Shown one piece after another: positions 35,630-46,334 of a DNA stretch of 64,000 bases. The position numbers were made by a program, and so were the translations under genes. The DNA is taken from assembly GCA_964518765.1 (NCBI GenBank), contig CAZFJC010000006.1:1-64000 (forward strand), in the 5' to 3' direction. Numbering within the stretch: the stretch's first letter is position 1; the number at the start of each line of letters is the position of its first letter. This stretch comes from CAZPNX01 sp964518765 (GTDB taxonomy: Bacteria; Edwardsbacteria; AC1; EtOH8). Below the pieces are notes generated by a model. That model did not search any database. It saw nothing but the letters and a program-made list of their open reading frames with translations, and had not been told where the DNA came from.

Positions 35630-36428
35630 GTCAGCAGGTACGCTGGCGGAAAAGGCCGACAGGCTGAAGTCGATCATCCGCGGATACGGCAGGGCGGCCG
35701 TCGCGTTCTCCGGAGGTGCCGACAGCACCCTACTCACAGTGCTGTGCCATGATATCCTAGGGGAGGGTCTCCTGGCGGTCACAGCGGCATCGCCCATTCA
35801 TTGCCCTGACGATCTGAAAAACGCCAAAGCTTCGGCCCGAAGGACGGGATTCGCACATCTGGTGATAGAAACCAACGAGCTGGCGAAAGCGTCTTTTACC
35901 GCCAACCGCCCCGACCGCTGCTATCACTGCAAGCGCCATATATTCTCAAAGATCGGACAGGTCGCTCGCAAACACGGCATTCGGACCATCCTTGACGGTA
36001 CCAACGCCGACGACGCCAGGACCTTCAGGCCGGGCCGCAGGGCCGCGGAGGAACTGGGGGTGGTGAGCCCTCTGGCCGAGGCGGAGCTGACCAAGGCAGA
36101 GGTCAGGATAATGCTGAGGAGCCGGGGCCTGCCAAACTGGGACAAGCCGGCCCAGGCCTGCCTAGCAACGCGGGTGCCATTTGGCATCAGGATTACAGCG
36201 GAGATATTGGAAAGGGTCCGGAAAGCGGAGCAAGCGCTGGCGAGGATGGGATTTGAAGCCTTCAGGGTACGGCACCACGGGGATGTTGCCAGAATTGAGC
36301 TACGGCCCGAAGACCTGGCCAGGGCGGTGAGGAAACGGTGTCTCGTAACGGAAAGGATCAAGGCCGCCGGCTACAGGTTCGTGGCGCTCGACCTGACCGG
36401 ATACCAGATGGGATGTTTTGACGCATGA
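35613..36428 (+). CDS. larE: ATP-dependent sacrificial (or Fe-S) sulfur transferase LarE
   Basis: PP-loop enzyme that puts sulfur into the pincer nucleotide of the nickel cofactor of lactate racemase-type enzymes. I start it at GTG 35613, after GCCGAGGA, giving 271 residues. The PP-loop AFSGGADSTLL lies near residue 30; Cys103 and Cys106 (RCYHCK) and Cys183 (ACLATRVPFG) are three conserved cysteines. Simple LarE proteins give up a single cysteine sulfur, whereas three-Cys variants hold a [4Fe-4S] cluster and work catalytically; the CxxC plus a third Cys here fits the latter. It is followed by larB and larC. Confidence 0.9.
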   Translation: MALAGKSAGTLAEKADRLKSIIRGYGRAAVAFSGGADSTLLTVLCHDILGEGLLAVTAASPIHCPDDLKNAKASARRTGFAHLVIETNELAKASFTANRPDRCYHCKRHIFSKIGQVARKHGIRTILDGTNADDARTFRPGRRAAEELGVVSPLAEAELTKAEVRIMLRSRGLPNWDKPAQACLATRVPFGIRITAEILERVRKAEQALARMGFEAFRVRHHGDVARIELRPEDLARAVRKRCLVTERIKAAGYRFVALDLTGYQMGCFDA

Positions 36429-36468
36429 GTAAGCCAGCCTCGGCACGCCAGGGTGTGCGAAAAGCGTA

Positions 36469-37221
36469 ATGGACAAAAAGAGGGTCGAAAAAATTCTGAA
36501 GGACGTCAAAGGCGGCCGGTTATCGGTGGACAGGGCCCTGGGAAAGCTGAAAAGCCTACCCTATGCCGACATCGGGTTCGCCAGCATCGACAGCCACCGT
36601 CATCTGCGGCGGGGGGCGCCGGAGGTCATCTTCTGCCAGGGGAAGACGCCAGAGCAGGCGGCCGGCATCTTTTCGACCATGTCCAAGCAGGGATCGGTTA
36701 TGGCCACCCGGGCTGATGAAGGGCATTGGAGGGCCGTTAAGGCGAAATGCTCGAGCGCGGTTTATTACAAACAAGCCAGAATTATAACAGGCAAGGCATT
36801 GTCCCGTAAAAAGACAGGAAGGTATGTGGCGGTGGTCACCGCTGGCACCTCCGATATACCTGTGGCCGAGGAGGCCGCCCTGACCGCCGAGATGCTGGGC
36901 TGCCGGGTGGAGCGTCTTTGGGACGTGGGCGTGGCCGGCATCCACCGGCTGTTCCATAAGATCAAAACATTGCAGGAAGCATCGGCTATCGTGGTGGCGG
37001 CCGGTATGGAAGGGGCGTTGCCCAGCGTGGTCAGCGGCCTGGTGGCTGTTCCGGTGATCGCCGTCCCTACCAGCGTGGGCTACGGGGCCAGCTTCAGTGG
37101 GTTAGCGGCGCTGTTGGCCATGCTTAACTCCTGCTCGCCGGGGGTGGCGGTGGTCAATATCGACAACGGGTTCGGCGCCGGCTACCTGGCCTCGATGATC
37201 GTGGGGAAGGACGAACCTTGA
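36469..37221 (+). CDS. larB: Pyridinium-3,5-biscarboxylic acid mononucleotide synthase LarB
   Basis: 250 residues. LarB carboxylates and hydrolyses nicotinic acid adenine dinucleotide in the first step of nickel-pincer cofactor synthesis. Typical segments are GFASIDSHRHLRRGAPEVIFCQGK near residue 38 (with the conserved Cys), VVTAGTSDIPVAEEAALTAE and VVSGLVAVPVIAVPTSVGYG, the AIR-carboxylase (PurE)-like C-terminal part. The stop overlaps the larC start by 4 bp. Confidence 0.93.
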   Translation: MDKKRVEKILKDVKGGRLSVDRALGKLKSLPYADIGFASIDSHRHLRRGAPEVIFCQGKTPEQAAGIFSTMSKQGSVMATRADEGHWRAVKAKCSSAVYYKQARIITGKALSRKKTGRYVAVVTAGTSDIPVAEEAALTAEMLGCRVERLWDVGVAGIHRLFHKIKTLQEASAIVVAAGMEGALPSVVSGLVAVPVIAVPTSVGYGASFSGLAALLAMLNSCSPGVAVVNIDNGFGAGYLASMIVGKDEP

Positions 37222-38393
37222 GGATCGCCTATTTCGACTGCCCGACCGGGGCCGCCGGGAATATGATCCTGGCCTCGCTTCTGGAAGCCGGGGCGGATGT
37301 AAGGTCCGTCGAGCTGCAGCTGCGCGGATTGGCCGTCAAGGGGTGGAAGCTGGTGCGGGAAAAGGTTAGGAAGGCAGGCGTGGCTGCCATGCATCTAGAG
37401 GTCAGGCAGGGCCCCCAGCCGGAACGCCGCTTAGCCGACATCTTCAACCTCATCGACAAGGCAAAGCTCTCGGACAAGGTGACCGGCAGCGCCTATCTCA
37501 TCTTCGGGGCCTTGGCCAGGGCCGAGGCCAGTGTCCACGGGACGACGGTGGACAAAGTGCACTTCCACGAGGTGGGAGCGTTGGATGCTATCGTGGATAT
37601 AGTGGGCACCTGTTTGGCCCTGGAGGACCTGGGAGTAGAGAGGGTTCTGTGCTCGCCGCTTAACGTGGGGCGCGGTAGGATCAAATGCTCGCACGGCTGG
37701 CTGCCGGTGCCGGCCCCGGCCACGGCCCTGCTGCTTAAAAAGGCGAAGATATTCCAAGACGACCTGGACGGGGAGCTGGTGACCCCGACCGGCGCCGCTA
37801 TTTTATCAACCCTTGCCTCGGGCTTCGGCCCGATGCCGTCGATGTCGGTGGCAGCCGTGGGCCACGGTGCCGGGACCAGGGAGAGCAAGGTCCCAAACAT
37901 GGTACGCGTTTTCGTAGGCGAGACGGACGAAGCGGTTGGCAGAATGACGGAGCCGGTGCTGCTGGAGACCAACCTGGACGATCTCAATCCCCAGGTCTAC
38001 GAGCACCTGATGGACCGGCTGTTCAAGAGGGGGGCGCTGGACGTCTGGCTGACGCCGGTCATCATGAAGAAGGGCCGCCCAGGCATCGTGCTGTCCGCCT
38101 TGGCCCCCCGACAGACGGAGAAGGCCGTGGCCGATCTGATCGTTGCCGAGACCACTACCTTGGGTTTGAGGCGGAGGGTGGTGGAGCGCCGTACCCTGCC
38201 GAGGGAAATGGTGAAGGTGAGCACGCAGTACGGCCCGATCGGAGGGAAGGTGGCTCTGTTCGGATCGGGAGGGCGCCGGTTCGTGCCCGAGTATTCCGAA
38301 TGCCGGAGGGCGGCCGTGAAGCGGAAGGTGCCACTGCGGGTCGTTCAAGAGGAGGCCATCAGGATCTTCGGAAACTCGCCTGGTAAATTTTAG
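37218..38393 (+). CDS. larC: Nickel-pincer cofactor biosynthesis protein LarC (nickel insertase)
   Basis: 391 residues, CTP-dependent cyclometallase that inserts nickel. Conserved features: AYFDCPTGAAGNMILASLLE at the N-terminus, VHFHEVGALDAIVDIVG, SPLNVGRGRIKCSHGWLPVP and LETNLDDLNPQVYEHLMDRL. The gene is one uninterrupted frame here, unlike lactobacilli where larC1/larC2 are joined by ribosomal frameshifting. No larA (the cofactor-using racemase/epimerase) or nickel transporter is in the window. Confidence 0.93.
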   Translation: MRIAYFDCPTGAAGNMILASLLEAGADVRSVELQLRGLAVKGWKLVREKVRKAGVAAMHLEVRQGPQPERRLADIFNLIDKAKLSDKVTGSAYLIFGALARAEASVHGTTVDKVHFHEVGALDAIVDIVGTCLALEDLGVERVLCSPLNVGRGRIKCSHGWLPVPAPATALLLKKAKIFQDDLDGELVTPTGAAILSTLASGFGPMPSMSVAAVGHGAGTRESKVPNMVRVFVGETDEAVGRMTEPVLLETNLDDLNPQVYEHLMDRLFKRGALDVWLTPVIMKKGRPGIVLSALAPRQTEKAVADLIVAETTTLGLRRRVVERRTLPREMVKVSTQYGPIGGKVALFGSGGRRFVPEYSECRRAAVKRKVPLRVVQEEAIRIFGNSPGKF

Positions 38394-38424
38394 TTTCGGC
38401 TCATCTCGACCCAATATATAATTC

Positions 38425-39324
38425 ATGGATTTCAGCATCCCCAGAATAAGGCTCAAGCCGCCGCCGGCCAAGGTGGCCTTCGACTACGCCATGATCACCC
38501 TGGGAGCGGCCCTGATGGCCCTTTCCTACGACCTGTTTTTAGTGCCGCATAAAATCGCCCCGGGAGGGGCTGCCGGGCTGGCCACCATCTTCCACTACCT
38601 GTTCAAGCTGCCGGTGGGGGCGGTCATCTTTGCCATCAACATCCCTCTGTTCGCCTGGGGTATCGCCGAGTTCGGTAGGCGCTTCGGACTGCGCACCATC
38701 TACGCGGTGTTCGCCTCATCCTTCCTCACCGACTTCCTGCAGTCGGCCCTGCACCTGAACGCCGCCACCAAGAACCCTCTGCTGGCTACGGTCTACGGCG
38801 CGGTGCTACTGGGGGCGGGGCTGGGGTTGGCCTTCAGGCACCAGGCCACCACCGGCGGATCGGACATCGTGGCCCAGATCATCGCCAAGTACACCAACGC
38901 CACCCCGGGCATGGGAATAATGGCGGTGGATTTCGTCGTCATCGCCCTGGCCGGGATGACCTTCAAGAAGGTGGACCTGGCCCTCTACGGGTTCATGGCC
39001 CTCTACATCTCCGGGAGGATCCTGGACTTCATCCTGGAGGGCTGGTCCTACAACAAGGCGGCCTACATCATCTCCGACCGCTGGCGGGAGATAAGAGCCG
39101 AGGTGGTGGAGGGCATGGGCCGTGGCGGAACGGTCTGGACGGGGAGGGGGTTCCACCAGGGGGCGGAGCGGACGGTGTTGTTCTGCGTAGTCTCCAGGCG
39201 GGAGCTCTCCACCCTGAGGGAGACAGTGCGGATGCTGGATCCCAAGGCCTTCATGGTGGTCACCGACGCCAAAGAGGTCCTGGGCCAGGGCTTCACGCCC
39301 TGGAGCTCGGTGGCCAAGAGCTGA
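38425..39324 (+). CDS. YitT-family membrane protein
   Basis: 299 residues with about six membrane segments in the first 190 residues (start AFDYAMITLGAALMALSYDLFLVPHKIAPGG, typical of YitT) and a cytosolic C-terminal DUF2179 domain (RTVLFCVVSRRELSTLRETV, DPKAFMVVTDAKEVLGQGF). YitT proteins are of uncertain transport function. It follows larC by 31 bp; no direct link to nickel is known. Confidence 0.88.
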   Translation: MDFSIPRIRLKPPPAKVAFDYAMITLGAALMALSYDLFLVPHKIAPGGAAGLATIFHYLFKLPVGAVIFAINIPLFAWGIAEFGRRFGLRTIYAVFASSFLTDFLQSALHLNAATKNPLLATVYGAVLLGAGLGLAFRHQATTGGSDIVAQIIAKYTNATPGMGIMAVDFVVIALAGMTFKKVDLALYGFMALYISGRILDFILEGWSYNKAAYIISDRWREIRAEVVEGMGRGGTVWTGRGFHQGAERTVLFCVVSRRELSTLRETVRMLDPKAFMVVTDAKEVLGQGFTPWSSVAKS

Positions 39325-39334
39325 GGACAAAGCC

Positions 39335-40249
39335 ATGAGAGGCTTTTCGGTTGTAAACCTATCCGCCCTCATGATCTGCCTGCTGTCGACAGCGATGGCG
39401 CGGTCCCAGGAGGCACCGCCCGATCCGGCTGCACCGCCTGACAGCGTCCAAGCTGCGGCCGACACCTCGGGCAAGCGGCTTCTGGGCTGGAGGCTGACGG
39501 CCATGGCCGGGCTGAACTTCTCCTCCACCCACCTCTCCAATAACTGGCAGGGGCCGGAGGCTAATACCTATGCCCTGTCGGCCTTCTGCGATGGCACTGC
39601 CAGGCGGCGCTTCCGCTGGTTCGACTGGAACAGCCGCTTCAACGCCGAGTACGGGCAGTCGAAATTCGGGGAGGGGCCGGCGGTGGAGACGGCCGATCTG
39701 ATTCACTCCGACACTTACCTGGGATGGCGGGTGCTGGACCGCTTCCACCCCTACGGGGACCTGACCCTGGATACCCAGTTCGACTTATTCTTCAGGCCGG
39801 TGGTGCTCACCCAGAGCCTGGGCCTGGGCGCCATCCTGGCCGACCGGCCGGACTTCACGGCCTCGGCCAGGGCCGGGCTGGCCCTCAAGGAAGTCTACGA
39901 TCCGTCCTTGGTGCTGGCCAGGCCGGCCGGCCAGCTGACGGTGATCCAGCCCTCGGACACCTCGGCTACCCGGTTCCAGCTGGGGTTAACCGCGGTGGCC
40001 TCATTTGACAGATCCCTGCTGTCCAGCTCGAGGCTGGTCTCCGAGCTCCGGCTGTTTGTCCCCTCCGGGCTGGACGCCGCGGACCTGAGATGGGACACGG
40101 CGCTGTACCTCAAGATATCCAAGTACCTGAGCTTCAAGGCCGGCCTGTTGGCGCTCTACTCGACCGACCGGGATTATCCTTCGAGGTTTCCCCGGGACGT
40201 TAGGACCCGCTTCACTACCGGTCTGGGGGCCAGCTGGGCGCTGTTCTGA
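39335..40249 (+). CDS. DUF3078-like outer-membrane barrel protein
   Basis: 304 residues with a signal peptide (about 1-24, …CLLSTAMARSQ), a short Pro-rich linker, and a beta-rich domain starting GLNFSSTHLSNNWQGPEANT, then aromatic strands (FRWFDWNSRFNAEYGQSKF, TYLGWRVLDRFHPYGDLT) ending in FTTGLGASWALF, an outer-membrane-type terminal strand. This resembles DUF3078 proteins of FCB bacteria. Function unknown; outer-membrane location inferred. Confidence 0.65.
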   Translation: MRGFSVVNLSALMICLLSTAMARSQEAPPDPAAPPDSVQAAADTSGKRLLGWRLTAMAGLNFSSTHLSNNWQGPEANTYALSAFCDGTARRRFRWFDWNSRFNAEYGQSKFGEGPAVETADLIHSDTYLGWRVLDRFHPYGDLTLDTQFDLFFRPVVLTQSLGLGAILADRPDFTASARAGLALKEVYDPSLVLARPAGQLTVIQPSDTSATRFQLGLTAVASFDRSLLSSSRLVSELRLFVPSGLDAADLRWDTALYLKISKYLSFKAGLLALYSTDRDYPSRFPRDVRTRFTTGLGASWALF

Positions 40250-40360
40250 AAAAATCTTTGTCGTCCTGGCCCAGGTTTCCCTCCTCGGACTCCGAAGGAT
40301 CCGATAATGCGGCCGGGAAGCCGACTCAGGATAACGCCACCAAGAGAAAGGAAAGTAAAA

Positions 40361-41806
40361 GTGAAAGACCTGGCACTTAGGGCCTTGGATGCGGCCCAGG
40401 CCGCCGGCGCCACCTATGCCGACGTCAGGATAATCACCGAGGAGTCAGAGGGCCTGGCCGTCAAGGACGGGAAGGTGGGCGGAGTGAACCGGAACACGAC
40501 CTCGGGATTCGGAGTGAGAGTGATAGCCGGCGGGGCCTGGGGGTTTGCCGCCAGCCCCAGGGTGGAGAAGAAGGAGATCGAGCGCATTGCCCGGCTGGCG
40601 GTCAAGGTGGCCAGGGCCAGCGCCCGGCTGAAGTCCAGAGACGTGTCGCTGGCTCCGGTCGACAAATACGTAGACGAGTACGTCACCCCGCACCGACAGA
40701 ATCCGCTGGAGGTGCCACTGGAGGCCAAGCTGGACCTGCTCCTGAGGACCGATGCCGCCATGCGGAAGGTCAAGGGGGTGGCCATCACCGAATCCCGTAT
40801 CTCTTCGTGGGTGGAGGATCAACTTTTTGCCTCAACCGTTGGCTCGGTCATCAAGCAGCGCATCGTTCAGTGCGGCGGCGGCTACACGGCCACGGCCGTA
40901 AAGGGCGGAGACGTTCAGTACCGCTCCTATCCCTGCTCCCACGGGGGGCAGTGGGAATCAAACGGCTATGAGCTGATAGAGGAGCTGGATTTTATCGGCA
41001 ACGCCGAGCGGACGGCCGAGGAGGCGGTGGCCCTGCTGTCGGCCGACGAATGCCCCTCAGGGAAGAGGGACATCATCATCGAGGGCTCGCAGCTGTCGCT
41101 CCAGATTCACGAATCGGTGGGCCACCCCCTGGAGCTTGACCGGGTGCTGGGATCTGAGGCCAACTACGCCGGCACCAGCTTCGCCACCACCGACCATCTG
41201 GGCAGGCTGCGCTACGGCTCCAAGGCGGTGACCATCGTCTCCGACCCGTCATGCCCCCGGGGCCTGGGCTCATACGGCTACGACGACGAGGGGGTCAAGG
41301 CCGAGCCGTTCGAGCTTATCCGAGAGGGGCTGCTGGTCAACTATCTCTCCTCGCGGGAATCGGCCAGGGTGATCGGCAAGCGCTCCACCGGCGCCATGCG
41401 GGCCGACGGCTGGGAGAACATGCCCCTGGTGCGGATGACCTGCATCAACCTGATGCCGGGGGATATCACCTTGGAGGAGTTGATCGCCGATACCGACGAC
41501 GGGATATACCTGGCCACCAACAAGAGCTTCTCCATCGACGACCGCCGCTCCAACTTCCAGTTCGGCACCGAGATCGCCTGGGAGATCAAAAAAGGCAGGA
41601 TGGGCCGGATGCTGAAGAACGCCACCTATGCCGGCATCACCACCCAGTTCTGGAACTCATGCGACCGGGTCTGCGGAAAAGGGGACTGGAGGATATGGGG
41701 CACGGCCAACTGCGGCAAGGGCGAGCCGCCGCAGGGAGCCAGGACAGCCCAGGGCTGCGCCCCAGCCCGGTTCCGCCAGGTCCAGGTGGGCGTGGTGCCC
41801 AAGTAA
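40361..41806 (+). CDS. tldD: Metallopeptidase TldD
   Basis: Zinc metalloprotease subunit that with PmbA/TldE degrades unfolded or leader peptides (for example in microcin and CcdA processing). I start at the GTG at 40361, preceded by AAAGGA, giving 481 residues; the ATG at 40307 would add an unrelated tail. The catalytic motif HESVGH is at residues 250-255 (His250, Glu251, His255). Forms a pair with the gene at 41895. Confidence 0.93.
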   Translation: MKDLALRALDAAQAAGATYADVRIITEESEGLAVKDGKVGGVNRNTTSGFGVRVIAGGAWGFAASPRVEKKEIERIARLAVKVARASARLKSRDVSLAPVDKYVDEYVTPHRQNPLEVPLEAKLDLLLRTDAAMRKVKGVAITESRISSWVEDQLFASTVGSVIKQRIVQCGGGYTATAVKGGDVQYRSYPCSHGGQWESNGYELIEELDFIGNAERTAEEAVALLSADECPSGKRDIIIEGSQLSLQIHESVGHPLELDRVLGSEANYAGTSFATTDHLGRLRYGSKAVTIVSDPSCPRGLGSYGYDDEGVKAEPFELIREGLLVNYLSSRESARVIGKRSTGAMRADGWENMPLVRMTCINLMPGDITLEELIADTDDGIYLATNKSFSIDDRRSNFQFGTEIAWEIKKGRMGRMLKNATYAGITTQFWNSCDRVCGKGDWRIWGTANCGKGEPPQGARTAQGCAPARFRQVQVGVVPK

Positions 41807-41820
41807 AACAATATTTCAGC

Positions 41821-41863
41821 CACGGATTTCCATTGATGTCCCATAATATGGACTAGGTCCGTG
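41821..41863. repeat. Dyad between tldD and its partner gene
   Basis: CACGGA at 41821-41826 and TCCGTG at 41858-41863, 31 bases apart, in the 88-bp gap between the two protease genes. Function not evident; weak evidence. Confidence 0.35.
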
Positions 41864-41894
41864 AAGATCAGGACGAAAGAAGGGATAGAAGAGA

Positions 41895-43217
41895 ATGATC
41901 GATAAGAACCAAGCCAGGAAGATCTGTCTGCAGGCCCTGTCGTACGTCAAGGAGGGGCCGGCCGAGGTCATGCTTGACCAGACGATAAAGCCGCTGACCC
42001 GCATCGCCAATAACACCATCCATCAGAACGTGGAGGTAGCCGACTTCAGCATCTCCCTGAGGGTGGACATCGGCGACCGCTCCGGAAGGGCCACCACCAA
42101 CCAGTTCGACGAGAAGTCGCTGGCCAAGCTGGCCCGCCAGGCGGCCGAGGCGGCTAGGGCCATCGGAGTGGACCAGGGGCTGCCGCCCATAGCCAAACCG
42201 CAGCGCTACCGGACCATGGGCGGATACTCGGAAAGGACCGTCTACGTCGAGCCGGCCAGGCGGGCGGCCATGGTCAAGAAGGCGGTGGAGCTGGCCAAGA
42301 AAAGCAAGGTGGAGCTGGCCGGCCTGGTGTCCAACACCGGCTACGTTCGCGCCATGGCCAACACCAAAGGCCTGTTCGCCTACCACCGGCAGAGCTCGGT
42401 CACTATGGAGATCACCGCCCGCCAGGGCCTGGCGGCCGGGCGGGCCGAACAGACGGCCCGGTCCATCGCCAAGATCGATCCGGCCAAGGTGGCCTCGAGG
42501 GCCATCGCCAAGTGCCTGGGCACGGTGAACGCCAGGACCCTGGAGCCTGGCACCTACACGGTGATCCTTGAGCCCGAGGCCGCGTCCACGCCTTTAGGGT
42601 TTATGGCCTGGCTGGCCTTCGGCGCCCAGTCGGTCCAGGAGGGCACCAGCTGCCTTTCCGGCAACATCGGCAAGAAGCTGTTCGGCGCCAACATCACCAT
42701 CGTGGACGACGCCTTCCATCCCCTGATGAACTGGGCCGAGCCCTTCGACTACGAGGGCATCCCCAAGAAGCGGGTGGTCATCGTGGACAGGGGCGTGGTC
42801 AAGACACCGGTCTACGACCAGAAAACCGCGGCCAGGGAGGGGAGGAGGACCACCGGGCACGGCCTGCTCCAGCCCAACACCTTCGGTCCGTTCCCGCAGA
42901 ACCTGGTGCTCAAGGGCGGCCGGACCACGCTGGAGCAGATGATCAAGTCCACCGAGCGGGGGATACTGGTGACCCGCTTCTGGTACAACCGGGTGGTGGA
43001 CCGCAAGGTGCCCATCATCACCGGGATGACGCGGGACGGTACCTTCCTCATCGAGAACGGGAGGATAGTCTGCGGGGTGAAGAACATGAGGTTCAACCAG
43101 AACCTGACCGAGTTCTTCAACAACGTGGAGGCCCTGGGGCCGGCGGAGTCGCGGAGGAACATGGTGGTGCCGCCGATGAAGGTAAATAACTTCCATTTTA
43201 CCGGGAGAACGGAGTGA
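41895..43217 (+). CDS. pmbA: TldD/PmbA-family protein (TldE-type partner)
   Basis: 440 residues of the PmbA/TldE type, lacking a HExxxH zinc motif and expected to form a heterodimer with TldD. Recognisable blocks are NNTIHQNVEVADFSISLRV near the N-terminus, GEKS-like DEKSLAKLARQAAEAARAIG, LEPEAASTPLGFMAWLAF and the C-terminal RNMVVPPMKVNNFHFTG. A good ribosome-binding sequence (AGGGATAGAAGAGA) lies before the ATG. Confidence 0.9.
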   Translation: MIDKNQARKICLQALSYVKEGPAEVMLDQTIKPLTRIANNTIHQNVEVADFSISLRVDIGDRSGRATTNQFDEKSLAKLARQAAEAARAIGVDQGLPPIAKPQRYRTMGGYSERTVYVEPARRAAMVKKAVELAKKSKVELAGLVSNTGYVRAMANTKGLFAYHRQSSVTMEITARQGLAAGRAEQTARSIAKIDPAKVASRAIAKCLGTVNARTLEPGTYTVILEPEAASTPLGFMAWLAFGAQSVQEGTSCLSGNIGKKLFGANITIVDDAFHPLMNWAEPFDYEGIPKKRVVIVDRGVVKTPVYDQKTAAREGRRTTGHGLLQPNTFGPFPQNLVLKGGRTTLEQMIKSTERGILVTRFWYNRVVDRKVPIITGMTRDGTFLIENGRIVCGVKNMRFNQNLTEFFNNVEALGPAESRRNMVVPPMKVNNFHFTGRTE

Positions 43218-44125
43218 CGATTAAAACCATAAATCAGAAGTCAGAAGTCAGAATCCGCCGGACCCGGCAGTCCGACAAGCGCATCGTCCTCAACTTCTGC
43301 AAGCGCACCTTCGGCCGCTGGGGCGACTACCTGCCAGAGGTCTGGGACGAGTGGGTGAAGGACCGGAAGGGGATCTTCTTCGTGGCGGTACTGGCCCCCT
43401 CGACTCCGCTCGGGGCCCAGCGGCCTGTTGGAGTCGGGAAGATAACCGTCCAGCGGCCGGGAGAGATATGGCTGGAGGGCCTGCGAGTGGATCCCAAGTT
43501 CCGGGGGCACAAGATCGGTCGGGCCATACAGGATTGGTCCTGGAAGTGGGCTTTGAGCAAGCGACCCAAGTTCATCCGCTACGCCACCGGCTCGTACAAT
43601 AAGATCTCCCAGCACCTGGGAAAGTCCATGGGCATGCGGATCATCGCCGGGTTCGACGAGTACGCGTCCAGGCCGCTGAACAAGAAGGATACGGCGCTGG
43701 TGCGCTCGTCCATATCCGAGCTGGACGCGTTGCTGCGGCTTTTCAAGAGTGACAGGGACGCCGCCAACTGGAGGGGGCTCTTTCTCAAGAGCTGGTCGGC
43801 CTGGGAGTTCGACCGGGAGGCGTTGGCCGGGCTGATCGCCGGCAAGCAGGTTTACTCATATTACGACGAGAAGGGCCTGGCCGGTTCGCTGGCCATCCTG
43901 CAGTCTAAGAACAAGAAATATCTCAACTACTGCCGGGCGGCAGGCCGGGACTCGGCGGCCTTCAAGTTCGTCCTGCGAGAGGGCCGGGCGCTGGGGCGCC
44001 TGCTGGGGGCTAAAAAGATGGAGATGCACCTGCCCAGGTCGGCGCGCAACCGGCGGCTGGTCAAGGGGACGGGATGGCGAAGGCCGATGGACATCTGGAT
44101 GGTGATACTGGAGAAGCGATTCTAA
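43214..44125 (+). CDS. GNAT-family N-acetyltransferase
   Basis: 303 residues, GTG start overlapping the pmbA stop. The acetyl-CoA site is visible: IWLEGLRVDPKFRGHKIGRAI near residue 85. The second half (from about 160) may be a second, degenerate GNAT-like domain ending IWMVILEKRF. The substrate is not known. The N-terminal codons come from a TCAGAAG tandem repeat, and residues near 60 (LAPSTPLGAQRP) are encoded by a GC-rich hairpin repeat, so part of this protein derives from small repeat insertions. Confidence 0.8.
   Translation: MTIKTINQKSEVRIRRTRQSDKRIVLNFCKRTFGRWGDYLPEVWDEWVKDRKGIFFVAVLAPSTPLGAQRPVGVGKITVQRPGEIWLEGLRVDPKFRGHKIGRAIQDWSWKWALSKRPKFIRYATGSYNKISQHLGKSMGMRIIAGFDEYASRPLNKKDTALVRSSISELDALLRLFKSDRDAANWRGLFLKSWSAWEFDREALAGLIAGKQVYSYYDEKGLAGSLAILQSKNKKYLNYCRAAGRDSAAFKFVLREGRALGRLLGAKKMEMHLPRSARNRRLVKGTGWRRPMDIWMVILEKRF
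43234..43254. repeat. Three 7-bp units of TCAGAA(G/T)
   Basis: TCAGAAG, TCAGAAG, TCAGAAT in direct succession at the start of the GNAT reading frame (encoding QKSEVRI). Simple-sequence element of a kind seen scattered in environmental genomes. Confidence 0.5.
43393..43417. repeat. Hairpin repeat inside GNAT coding region
   Basis: GGCCCC (43393-43398) and GGGGCC (43412-43417) flank the core CTCGACTCCGCTC. The core CGACTCCGCTCG recurs, in either orientation, in the gap at 44131-44197. Reads through in frame. Confidence 0.55.
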
Positions 44126-44130
44126 CGAAG

Positions 44131-44157
44131 GGCTCATCCCGGCTCCGCTCGATGACC
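44131..44157. repeat. Small hairpin repeat, TCATC/GATGA arms
   Basis: GG-c-TCATC (44131-44138) pairs with GATGACC (44151-44157) around CCGGCTCCGCTC. Intergenic between the GNAT gene and uvrB; may also act as a weak transcription end, although no T run follows. Confidence 0.5.
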
Positions 44158-44171
44158 GCAGCTTAATTGGA

Positions 44172-44197
44172 GGTTGCCGAGCGGAGTCGAGGCAACC
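44172..44197. repeat. Small hairpin repeat, GGTTGCC/GGCAACC arms
   Basis: GGTTGCC (44172-44178) and GGCAACC (44191-44197) enclose GAGCGGAGTCGA, the reverse complement of the core in the GNAT copy. It lies 23 bp before the uvrB start. Confidence 0.55.
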
Positions 44198-44219
44198 GAA
44201 GTTGTGACAGTGCGAATCA

Positions 44220-46316
<2,097 letters not shown>

Positions 46317-46334
46317 ATTTAATGTTCAAATATC

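Noticed and set aside
37218..38393. Programmed frameshift in larC
   Set aside because: larC is a single intact frame of normal fused length, so no frameshift is required.
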